Assembly: GCF_008065135.1 (NCBI RefSeq) | Contig: NZ_CP042914.1 | Span: 124,001-188,000, forward strand | DNA from: Roseimaritima ulvae | Lineage (GTDB): Bacteria > Planctomycetota > Planctomycetia > Pirellulales > Pirellulaceae | Direction of reading: 5' to 3' | DNA length: 64,000 nucleotides | Part shown: in pieces, positions 34,460 through 41,970 of the stretch | How the letters are laid out: every line of letters starts with the position of its first letter | Numbering within the stretch: position 1 is the first letter of the stretch | Position numbers and translations under genes: made by a program | The notes under the pieces: generated by a model | The model's database searches: none | What the model was told of the DNA's origin: nothing | Seen by the model: only the letters and a program-made list of their open reading frames with translations

Positions 34460-36889
34460 TTGTCGAAACGCCCCGCTTCACGCTCTCGCCGTTCTTCCCG
34501 TCGGGGCTCCCCTGCCGGTCAAGCTTCGGCGTCCGTACAGCCAATCGCATCGGAGCCGGGAAACGCCGACAGTCGCGACGTTGATCATCGCTGGGAGAGG
34601 CTGCCTCGCTTCACGCTTATGGCCCTGCTGGCGCTGGTTGCCTGCCAACCGATCGGCGGCGATGGATTGTGGTGGCAGATGAGTCGCGGGCGAGCGGTTT
34701 GGCAAGGACAGCTGCAACCAAGCGCTTCGCTGCTGGCCCTGGAATCAGGACGGGAAGCCGACTGGTTGGGCGGGCTGCCGCTGTACGCCGTTTACCAAGT
34801 CTTGGGTAGCAGTGGCGGGATGCTGTGTCGAATCGCTTTGTGCGCCGTGGCGGTGCTGTGGCTGTGGAAAAGCTGGCGGGGCCGGCGGTGGGCGTCACCG
34901 CTGCACTTGATCCTCGTCGGGCTGACGGCCATCGCGCTGTCGTCTTCACTGGGGCTGCAGCCGGTGTTTTATGACCTGCTGGGCGTCGCCGTGCTGCCGC
35001 TGTGGCTGCTTCATCGCTTGGCCGCGCCCCGTCCTCGTGAGAGTGCAGAAGAACCAGCGGCCGATGAGTCGACGCCGGCTCCGGCGCCCCCTGCCCTATC
35101 GTCGCGGATAACGCTGGTGGCCGTTGGGCTGGGGTTTGTACTGTGGAGCAATCTGGCAACCGGCATCGCGCTGGGAGCGCTGTTATGCCTGGTGGGCATC
35201 CTGGAGGCGTGGAGACGACAGACGCTGTCCCGCACGTCGGCTGTGATGCTGGTGACCGCCATCGTGTTGGGCGGCAGCTGCAATCCGCGGGGAGTTTTCG
35301 CGTGGATCGATTCGCTGCAGACGCTGTTGCCCTTCCTGCAAAACCCGGCCTATGTGCTGGCTGGGACAACCTGGGGTTCGATGCTGCAGAACGATTGGGG
35401 CTGGCAAGAATTTTACTTTTTGGTCCTCACGGCAGCCTGGATCAGCGACCTGTTTGTCAACCGCACGGCCAACAACCAGGCCGCGACGAACCAGGCGGCC
35501 AGCGTGGGCGATCTGTTGGCGTTTGCCATCGTCCAATGGTTTGCTTGGGCCGCTTTGCAAAACCTGCCATTGGCGATGTTGTGGATGACCGCCAATCTGG
35601 TATCTCGTTGGCGGCAGCCAAGCGTATGGCCGACCGCCACGAGGCTGGCGGTGCCCACGATCGTGTTGTTGGCGGCAGGCTGGGGCAGCGGATTGTGGGG
35701 TGGGTTTGGCTGGGGCATCGAACAGCGTCAGGACTACCGGCTGCTGCGCAACGGTTTGCAGCAGACCCATCCTCATGGAACCGCCTTCGCCGATCAAACC
35801 CGCAGCGCCGCGATGTTGGCCTGGCTCCTGCCAGACCTTCCCGCTCCGCTGGCAGACCAACCTCCGATGCAATTGCAAGACATTCCATTGCGAGCGGTCC
35901 GCCGAGGACGCTTGGAGCGACACCATCAGTTACTGAGCGATCTAAAACGCAATCGCTTGATGCGATACTGGCGAACCGATGGCTCGGCCGGAGGTTACTG
36001 GCTGACATTTGCCGAGCGTAATACCACGTTGCTGTGTGTATCCAATACCAACTTTGAATTGATCCGGGGTCTGGAGGAGACGGCTTGGAAACCGCTGTCG
36101 CTCGATTCGCCCGTGCTACCCTTTGCGATCGCCGGAGACGAAGCCTACGTTCAGCAGTTGATCCAAATCCTGCAGAACCAAGAAACGATCGAACACCGCT
36201 ATTGGCAGTACGAACCGGCTCGGTCGAGCGGATCGGAATTCGATCGCGATCGGTTGGGACTGACCATGCAGCCGGTTACAGCGGAGGCCATTTGGGAACA
36301 AGCCGAGGTCTTTCGGGCGATGGACCTGCACTACGCCGCCCTGCGTGTTCTGGTCGTCGGACGGGAACGGTTCCCCAATGATCCGGCGCTGCAAGATGCC
36401 TTTGGGCAGTGCCAACGTGAGCTCGCCGATCAGGAACGAATCGATGCGGGTGCGGCCAGTTGGTTTCGGTTCCTCGCAGCCGCTGCCGCCACGTCTCCTG
36501 AACAACGCGTGCCGCAAGACCTGCCCGTACCGCAGGCTCCGCCCCTTCAGAATCTTCAAACTGAGGGCACGTCGAACGCTTGGCAGGGGCCTGAGCCGCC
36601 GCCAAGCCGCGCAGTTGAAATCCCGGCGGCGGCTGAACCGCTGCGAGTGCTGGTTGATGCCTACCTTGAGGGCGGTGCCCCAGCAATGCTCGAAGCAGGT
36701 TCCCGCCTGGCGTATGATGACGCACCGCCGGAGGTTTTGTATGGATGTCTGTGCGCGGCCATCGAAAGCGGGCAGTATGAACTTGCCGATCAATTGCTCG
36801 TCCGGCTTCGAACGCACACGCTTACTAGCCCGCTCCGAGAACTTGTACCGGCACGCGAGATTGAATATCGACCGGAAAGGTTTAACTAA
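34460..36889 (+). CDS. Large multi-pass membrane protein with soluble C-terminal TPR-like part
   Basis: About 809 residues. Start TTG 34460 is preferred to TTG 34439 because GGAGG lies six bases before it. After a basic Ser/Arg-rich leader there are about ten hydrophobic segments up to residue 430 (FTLMALLALVACQP, LILVGLTAIALSSSLG, ITLVAVGLGFVLWSNLAT, LAVPTIVLLAAGWGSG). The rest is soluble and has a TPR-like helical part (AEVFRAMDLHYAALRVLVVG, ERFPNDPALQDAFGQC). It resembles planctomycete membrane proteins of unknown function; a glycosyltransferase role has not been shown. It lies 17 bases after the DUF1592 gene and 53 bases before the cytochrome gene. Confidence 0.75.
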   Translation: MSKRPASRSRRSSRRGSPAGQASASVQPIASEPGNADSRDVDHRWERLPRFTLMALLALVACQPIGGDGLWWQMSRGRAVWQGQLQPSASLLALESGREADWLGGLPLYAVYQVLGSSGGMLCRIALCAVAVLWLWKSWRGRRWASPLHLILVGLTAIALSSSLGLQPVFYDLLGVAVLPLWLLHRLAAPRPRESAEEPAADESTPAPAPPALSSRITLVAVGLGFVLWSNLATGIALGALLCLVGILEAWRRQTLSRTSAVMLVTAIVLGGSCNPRGVFAWIDSLQTLLPFLQNPAYVLAGTTWGSMLQNDWGWQEFYFLVLTAAWISDLFVNRTANNQAATNQAASVGDLLAFAIVQWFAWAALQNLPLAMLWMTANLVSRWRQPSVWPTATRLAVPTIVLLAAGWGSGLWGGFGWGIEQRQDYRLLRNGLQQTHPHGTAFADQTRSAAMLAWLLPDLPAPLADQPPMQLQDIPLRAVRRGRLERHHQLLSDLKRNRLMRYWRTDGSAGGYWLTFAERNTTLLCVSNTNFELIRGLEETAWKPLSLDSPVLPFAIAGDEAYVQQLIQILQNQETIEHRYWQYEPARSSGSEFDRDRLGLTMQPVTAEAIWEQAEVFRAMDLHYAALRVLVVGRERFPNDPALQDAFGQCQRELADQERIDAGAASWFRFLAAAAATSPEQRVPQDLPVPQAPPLQNLQTEGTSNAWQGPEPPPSRAVEIPAAAEPLRVLVDAYLEGGAPAMLEAGSRLAYDDAPPEVLYGCLCAAIESGQYELADQLLVRLRTHTLTSPLRELVPAREIEYRPERFN

Positions 36890-36890
36890 C

Positions 36891-36941
36891 ATGAAGGAAT
36901 ACTCCGCGGGCAACGGCCCTGGCCAGCAGGGAGCCGAGTAA
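36891..36941 (+). CDS. 16-codon leader ORF before the heptaheme cytochrome gene
   Basis: ATG 36891 begins one base after the membrane protein stop and reads MKEYSAGNGPGQQGAE, ending TAA one base before the cytochrome ATG (TAATATG). An AAGG lies upstream. The tight spacing on both sides suggests translational coupling, although it could also be an accident of the 53-base spacer. No homolog can be judged from so short a peptide. Confidence 0.3.
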   Translation: MKEYSAGNGPGQQGAE

Positions 36942-36942
36942 T

Positions 36943-38085
36943 ATGAGCAAGCCGCTTTTCGCCGGCCTAATGGTGCTGCTGATCGGGGCCGCGGTGTATG
37001 GGATCAGTGCCCTGCAGCAACCGCCGACCGCCGTGGTCACCGCCGGCAGTTTCCGCGTGCAGACGAAGACCTGCCAGGAATGCCACGAGCAGATCGCCGA
37101 AAATTTTCGCACCGCTCCTCATTCACGCACGCTTCGCAGGGGAACCGACCCCGTGGTGATGGACCGATTTGTGAACCGCGAGACGGAAATCGACGGCAGG
37201 ACTTTTCGCTTTTTCGAACAAGACGGTGAGCTGTGGTTCACCGCTGACGACCTGGACTACGCTCGCCGAGTCGATTGGGTGTTTGGCTCCGGAGAGCACG
37301 CCATGACGCCGGTTTCGTTGGACACCGATCCGCAGGGGCTGGATCGCCTGACTCAATTGCATCTGTCTTGGTATGGCGACGATCAACTGCATCCCACCCC
37401 CGGCAGCCCCCGTATCCAAACCGTTCCTCCGCGACTGGGACGCACGCAAAGCGCCGACGATACCGAACGCTGCTTCGGGTGCCACGTCAGCTGGCTGCCT
37501 AAGAAATCGGATTCGCGGCAGGGGCACGTGGGGACGGCGGGAATTGATTTTGAACACATGGTGCCCAACCTCGATTGCTCGCGCTGCCACAGCGGAGCGG
37601 CGGCCCACGCGGCGTCGGAGGGTACCGAGCCCCTGGACTTTTCCTGGGCCGACCTGACCGCGCTCGAATCGATCAATCGCTGCGGGGAATGCCATCGCCG
37701 AGCGGACGAGATGACGCCCGAAGAGCTGACTCCGCAGCACACCCATATTGTTCGCTTTGCACCCGTGGGCATGGCTCTCAGCCCCTGTTTCCGGGGCGCC
37801 AATTCGCCTCAGGGACAGCCGCACTATCCGCGCTTCGATTGCCTGTCCTGCCACGATCCGCATCTGCCCACACGCTCCGATGCCGAATCGTTTAACTCCG
37901 TATGCCGGCAATGCCATACGCCCCACGATTCACAAATGCTATCGCCAAGCCCCAGGATTACCTGTTCCCAGCGACCGTTGAGTTCTTCCTGCATCGAATG
38001 CCACATGCCCAAAAAAGCGGCCGGTCCAGGGCTGGAATTCACCGATCACTGGATCCGCTCGCCCGATCTGCCCACCCAGAAGTAG
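36943..38085 (+). CDS. Heptaheme c-type cytochrome
   Basis: A 380-residue membrane-anchored periplasmic cytochrome. One N-terminal membrane helix (LFAGLMVLLIGAAVYGISAL) is followed by seven CxxCH haem-binding motifs: CQECH, CFGCH, CSRCH, CGECH, CLSCH, CRQCH and CIECH. Extra histidines such as EHM, QHTH and FTDHW may be distal ligands. The spacing resembles multihaem cytochromes of the CytC554/NrfB-like assembly found in planctomycetes. GGGAG precedes the ATG. Co-location with DUF1552/DUF1592 and a membrane protein suggests one operon for electron transfer across or near the membrane; the donor and acceptor are unknown. Confidence 0.9.
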   Translation: MSKPLFAGLMVLLIGAAVYGISALQQPPTAVVTAGSFRVQTKTCQECHEQIAENFRTAPHSRTLRRGTDPVVMDRFVNRETEIDGRTFRFFEQDGELWFTADDLDYARRVDWVFGSGEHAMTPVSLDTDPQGLDRLTQLHLSWYGDDQLHPTPGSPRIQTVPPRLGRTQSADDTERCFGCHVSWLPKKSDSRQGHVGTAGIDFEHMVPNLDCSRCHSGAAAHAASEGTEPLDFSWADLTALESINRCGECHRRADEMTPEELTPQHTHIVRFAPVGMALSPCFRGANSPQGQPHYPRFDCLSCHDPHLPTRSDAESFNSVCRQCHTPHDSQMLSPSPRITCSQRPLSSSCIECHMPKKAAGPGLEFTDHWIRSPDLPTQK

Positions 38086-38249
38086 GGTGTGTGAGGATTA
38101 TTCTGGCCAACTCCCCGCGTCCGCAATAAGGGGCGGCTAACGCCCAGCAAGGGGTAGGCACGCCCCAGTTAAGGGAAGGTCACCTTCCGCTGCCTGCGCT
38201 TCGTTTTTCTGGATGCGGAAAAACTTTATGGAAACATGAAGAAAGTTCG

Positions 38250-38277
38250 TTGACGCAGGGGCTGACTGCCCTAACAT
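38250..38277 (+). promoter_or_regulatory. Sigma-70-like promoter candidate
   Basis: TTGACG (38250-38255), a 16-base spacer and TAACAT (38272-38277), about 180 bases before the first DUF1559 gene. A long untranslated leader would follow. The stretch 38086-38458 contains no gene. Confidence 0.4.
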
Positions 38278-38458
38278 CACCAGAGTCGAAGGGCCTGTTG
38301 AAGTGCCTTAGGACCTCTTTTCTCTCGATTCAATTTTGGGGTTAAACGTTGGCGGGTCGTCACTGACCTGCCAAGCAGACGGTGCATAACCGCATCGGAC
38401 GAACCGTGTCTTGGCCACGGGCAACAAATCTTTTCTCTTCTTTTATCGGAGACTTTTT

Positions 38459-39514
38459 ATGAAAGTCACTCAACGTTCGAGCCGCGAAGGCTTTACCTTG
38501 GTGGAATTATTGGTGGTGATTGCCATCATCGGCGTCTTGGTCGGACTGTTGCTTCCCGCGGTGCAATCGGCACGATCCGCTGCTCGCCGCATGCAGTGCA
38601 GCAACAACTTGAAGCAGTTGGGCCTGGCGATTCACAACTATCACGACACGATGAACGCGATCGCGCCGCTGCGAGACCGGGACGACACGATTTTTCCCAG
38701 CGACTGGAACACCCAGATCATCAGCTGGCGAGCTCGTATCCTGCCGTACATGGAGCAGCAGCCGTTGTATGACCAAGTCGATTTTGAGCTCCCACAGTGG
38801 TGGGCGGGTTCCCGGCGACCGAACACGAACTGGACGATTGCTCCGGTGGTCGTGTCCGCCTTCCGCTGCCCCAGCGACGGTGGCAACGGTAACGTGAACT
38901 GGACCGATCCAACGGGCGTGCGACGGAGGGGCCATCCCACCAGCGCTTCCTATGCGACCACCAATTACTTTGCCTGCACCGGTCCCGACGCGGAACTGCG
39001 TTGGAACGGCACGGGGCTTGGCTTCTTCGATGGCATCCGCCATCAGAATGCAACGCGTCGAGGTACCACCCGTAACTTCGCATCGATCACCGACGGCCTG
39101 TCCAACACGATCGCTTTGTCTGAAGGCATCATCGGACACCCTCGCATCAACGCCAATCCCACGGCGAGAGCTGGCGGCAACTACACCGCTCAGGCCACCA
39201 CCTACACGCAAACGGACAACCTTTGTTCGGGCGGACCCAGTACCAGTTCCACGAATGCTCGTGGCAACAGTTGGTTGCGAGGATACAGCTCGAATGATCT
39301 CTCGTTTAACACCTTGATGACCCCCAATAGCAACCTTTGGGATTGCCATCGAAACAGCAACTGGGCCATGTACGGAGCACGCTCGCAACACTCCGGCGGG
39401 GTTTTGGTTGGCGTCGGCGACGGCAGTGTTCGCTTCATGGCGGAAACGGTTAACTACGCTACCTACCGTGCCCTGGGCGGTAGTTTTGATGGTGAAGTCG
39501 CCAAGTTCGACTGA
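38459..39514 (+). CDS. DUF1559 pseudopilin-like protein, copy 1
   Basis: A 351-residue protein. ATG 38459 follows GGAG. The N-terminus GFTLVELLVVIAIIG is a type IV prepilin signal with cleavage after Gly and Glu at +5, followed by a single long hydrophobic helix. The rest matches DUF1559: ARRMQCSNNLKQLGLAIHNY, VSAFRCPSDGGNG, FASITDGLSNTIALSEGI, and HSGGVLVGVGDGSVRFMAE near the end. DUF1559 proteins are highly expanded in planctomycetes and are thought to form pilus- or secretion-like structures outside the inner membrane. More than 90 percent identical to the copy at 40406-41461. Confidence 0.95.
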   Translation: MKVTQRSSREGFTLVELLVVIAIIGVLVGLLLPAVQSARSAARRMQCSNNLKQLGLAIHNYHDTMNAIAPLRDRDDTIFPSDWNTQIISWRARILPYMEQQPLYDQVDFELPQWWAGSRRPNTNWTIAPVVVSAFRCPSDGGNGNVNWTDPTGVRRRGHPTSASYATTNYFACTGPDAELRWNGTGLGFFDGIRHQNATRRGTTRNFASITDGLSNTIALSEGIIGHPRINANPTARAGGNYTAQATTYTQTDNLCSGGPSTSSTNARGNSWLRGYSSNDLSFNTLMTPNSNLWDCHRNSNWAMYGARSQHSGGVLVGVGDGSVRFMAETVNYATYRALGGSFDGEVAKFD

Positions 39515-39535
39515 TCGATCGTTGCGAAATTGGAT

Positions 39536-39573
39536 GCCCTGGCTCATCGCTTCCGTCGAGCCGGGGCAGTTTT
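39536..39573 (+). terminator. Hairpin after DUF1559 copy 1
   Basis: GCCCTGGCTC pairs with GAGCCGGGGC (39558-39567) around a 12-base loop and is followed by AGTTTT. It separates the pseudopilin gene from the small lipoprotein gene and may reduce read-through. Confidence 0.65.
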
Positions 39574-39620
39574 CCCAGACTTACGCACACCGCTATCTTC
39601 CGAATTGAGATTTTCAAGCA

Positions 39621-39791
39621 ATGAAATTGACAAAATTTAAAGAGCTCTTCGCTTTCGCTCTCCTTGCCGGCTTGTTGACTTTCCCGTTGGCCGGATGTGG
39701 TGTCGAATCGGAACCGATCGGTGTTGATGAAGATGACACGGCGGCCATCGAAGAGGATCCAGAATACATCGAGGGCGAATCGGGCACTTAA
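39621..39791 (+). CDS. Small acidic lipoprotein, copy 1
   Basis: A 56-residue lipoprotein too short to be found by length filters. MKLTKFKELFAFALLAGLLT is a signal peptide and FPLAGC is a lipobox. The mature part is very acidic (VDEDDTAAIEEDPEYIEGES). It lies 107 bases after the DUF1559 copy 1 stop codon, separated by a hairpin. An almost identical gene follows the second copy, showing the pair is a unit. Possible roles are anchoring or assembly of the pseudopilin; this is inference. Confidence 0.75.
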   Translation: MKLTKFKELFAFALLAGLLTFPLAGCGVESEPIGVDEDDTAAIEEDPEYIEGESGT

Positions 39792-40052
39792 ACCGATCCG
39801 CATCTCGCAACGGGAAACGATCGGCTCGTCCGCATGATCGGCGGGCCGATTACAAGAACAGTTCCGATGCGTATCAACGGAGGGTGAGGCCGAAAGGTGT
39901 CACCCAAGATGGACCCAGGGATTGGGGGTTTTTCGGGCATGGATTCTTGCGTCCAATGTCTTGTGTGCCGAAAGGTGCCAAGCGGATGCAGGATTGGCAA
40001 GGATGCAACCGGGGGCAGGGATACCTCGGACGATAATACGCAGTTGGTGCTG

Positions 40053-40092
40053 ACAGCCTCGACGAGTCTTTCCTCGTCGAGGCTGTTTTTTT
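40053..40092 (+). terminator. Rho-independent terminator, copy 1
   Basis: ACAGCCTCGACGAG pairs with CTCGTCGAGGCTGT around a six-base loop and is followed by a run of T. It is the end of the first pseudopilin/lipoprotein unit. Confidence 0.88.
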
Positions 40093-40128
40093 GCAGCCAT
40101 CGTGAACCTTCAAGAAACCGGCTACTCT

Positions 40129-40224
40129 CGGCCGCTCGATCGCTGCTTCACCTGGGACGGCATTCGCTCTATTGACTATTTGTTCAGCCGTCCCGAGGTG
40201 GGTCTAGAACGCATCAGCGTGACC
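40129..40224 (+). pseudogene. Fragment of the double alpha/beta hydrolase gene
   Basis: About 95 bases (from CTCGGCCGCTCGATCGCTGC to CATCAGCGTGACC) match 44099-44198 within the first domain of the hydrolase gene at close to 88 percent by eye, in the same orientation. The reading there is RSIARYFTWDGIRAIDYLL and the following SRPEVDPQRIGVTG. The fragment starts where the duplicated unit leaves the sequence next to the DUF1080 gene, and it ends abruptly in unrelated DNA. No start codon or full domain is present. The rest of the spacer to 40405 holds the presumed promoter of the second unit and no gene. Confidence 0.75.
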
Positions 40225-40405
40225 GTGCGAGCGGGCGTTCTTGCCCCTCTCTAGCAGGGCCTGTTCCGGTAGGTCGATTCAGGGGTGTGAGCATTGGTGG
40301 GAAAACAAGCCCCCCTACCTCCCAGATTGTGTATGATGACTGGGCTGGATCGCGCACATCCGTACGCGCGGTCATTCTTTTCGATCCTTTTCTTGGAGGC
40401 TTTTT

Positions 40406-41461
40406 ATGAGAGTCACTAAACGTTCGAGCCATGAAGGCTTTACTTTGGTGGAATTATTGGTGGTGATTGCCATCATCGGAGTCCTAGTCGGACTGTTACT
40501 TCCCGCAGTGCAATCGGCACGAGCCGCTGCCCGCCGCATGCAGTGCAGCAACAACTTGAAGCAGTTGGGCCTGGCGATTCACAACTATCACGACACGATG
40601 AACGCGATCGCCCCGCTGCGGGACCGGGACGACACGATTTATCCCAGCGACTGGAACACCCAGATCATCAGCTGGCGTGCTCGTATCTTGCCGTACATGG
40701 AGCAGCAACCGTTGTACGACCAAGTCGATTTTGAGATTCCCGCTTGGTGGAGTGGTTCACAGCGGCCGAACACGAACTGGACGATTGCTCCGGTGGTCGT
40801 GTCCACCTTCCGCTGCCCCAGCGATGGTGGCAACGGTAACGTGAACTGGACCGATCCAACGGGCGTGCGACGCAGGGGCCATCCCACCAGTGCTTCTTAT
40901 GCGTCCACGAATTACTTTGCCTGCACCGGTCCCGACGCGGAATTGCGTTGGAACGGCACGGGACTTGGTTTCTTTGATGGCATCCGCCGACAGAGTGCAA
41001 CGCGTCGAGGTTCCACCCGTAACTTCGCATCGATCACCGACGGCTTGTCCAATACGATTGCCTTGTCCGAAGGAATCATCGGCCATCCTCGTATCAACGT
41101 GAATCCCTCGGCCAGTGCAGCGGCCAACTACACCGCTCAGGCGTCCACTTACACCCAAACGGACAACCTGTGCGCTGGCAGTCCTAGCACCAGTTCCACG
41201 AATGCTCGTGGCAACAGTTGGTTGCGAGGATACAGTTCGAATGACCTCTCGTTTAACACCTTGATGACCCCCAATAGCAACCTTTGGGATTGCCATGCGA
41301 ACAGCAACTGGGCCATGTACGGAGCACGCTCGCAGCACTCCGGCGGGGTTCTGATTGGCATCGGCGACGGCAGTGTTCGCTTCATGGCGGAAACGGTTGA
41401 CTACGCAACCTACCGTGCCTTGGGTGGTAGTTTTGATGGTGAAGTCGCCAAGTTTGACTGA
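40406..41461 (+). CDS. DUF1559 pseudopilin-like protein, copy 2
   Basis: A 351-residue protein differing from copy 1 at about 29 positions, mainly conservative (for example IFPS to IYPS and LVGVGDG to LIGIGDG). GGAGG precedes ATG 40406 (MRVTKRSSHEGFTLVELL). The prepilin signal, the CSNNLKQLGLAIHNY block and the late GDGSVRFMAE motif are the same. Few disruptive changes separate the copies, so both probably remain functional. Its upstream DNA differs from that of copy 1, so the two may be regulated differently. Confidence 0.95.
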   Translation: MRVTKRSSHEGFTLVELLVVIAIIGVLVGLLLPAVQSARAAARRMQCSNNLKQLGLAIHNYHDTMNAIAPLRDRDDTIYPSDWNTQIISWRARILPYMEQQPLYDQVDFEIPAWWSGSQRPNTNWTIAPVVVSTFRCPSDGGNGNVNWTDPTGVRRRGHPTSASYASTNYFACTGPDAELRWNGTGLGFFDGIRRQSATRRGSTRNFASITDGLSNTIALSEGIIGHPRINVNPSASAAANYTAQASTYTQTDNLCAGSPSTSSTNARGNSWLRGYSSNDLSFNTLMTPNSNLWDCHANSNWAMYGARSQHSGGVLIGIGDGSVRFMAETVDYATYRALGGSFDGEVAKFD

Positions 41462-41482
41462 TCGATCGTTGCTAAATTGGAT

Positions 41483-41521
41483 GCCCCGGCTCATCGCTTC
41501 CGTTGAGCCGGGGCTTCGTTT
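41483..41521 (+). terminator. Hairpin after DUF1559 copy 2
   Basis: GCCCCGGCTC pairs perfectly with GAGCCGGGGC (41505-41514), and TTCGTTT follows. It is the counterpart of the hairpin at 39536-39573, with a better stem. Confidence 0.7.
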
Positions 41522-41568
41522 CCAGACTTACGCACACCGCTAACCTTCTAAATTAGGATCTTCAACCA

Positions 41569-41739
41569 ATGAAACTGACAAAGTTTAAAGACCTCTTCGC
41601 ACTCACACTCCTTGCCGGTTTGTTGACATTCCCGTTGGCCGGATGTGGTGTCGAATCGGAACCGATCGGTGTCGATGAAGATGACACGGCAGCGATCGAA
41701 GAGGATCCAGAATACATCGAGGGCGAATCGGGGACCTAA
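41569..41739 (+). CDS. Small acidic lipoprotein, copy 2
   Basis: A 56-residue lipoprotein, MKLTKFKDLFALTLLAGLLT then FPLAGC and the same acidic tail as copy 1; only the signal peptide differs at about three residues. AGGA lies upstream. Conservation of the mature part while DNA around it changes supports selection on the protein. Confidence 0.78.
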   Translation: MKLTKFKDLFALTLLAGLLTFPLAGCGVESEPIGVDEDDTAAIEEDPEYIEGESGT

Positions 41740-41901
41740 ACCGATCCGCATCTCGTAAGGGGAAGCGATTGGCCCGTCCGCACGATCGGCGGGCCCGATT
41801 ACACGAGTAGTGTCGATGCGTATCAACGGAGGGTGAGGCCGAAAGGTGTCACCTAAGCTGGACCCAGGGATATCTCGGACGGTAATACGAAAATGGTGCT
41901 G

Positions 41902-41941
41902 ACAGCCTCGACGAGTTTTAGCTCGTCGAGGCTGTTTTTTT
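41902..41941 (+). terminator. Rho-independent terminator, copy 2
   Basis: ACAGCCTCGACGAG pairs with CTCGTCGAGGCTGT and a T run follows. It lies 30 bases from the end of the convergent DUF1080 gene and could serve both strands, as the hairpin is symmetrical. Confidence 0.85.
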
Positions 41942-41970
41942 GCAGCCATCATGAACCTTCAAGGAACCGG

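Noticed and set aside
39792-40405. tRNA or small RNA gene in the spacer between the duplicated units
   Set aside because: No cloverleaf pattern was found; the structure present is explained by the terminator, the hydrolase fragment and the upstream region of copy 2.
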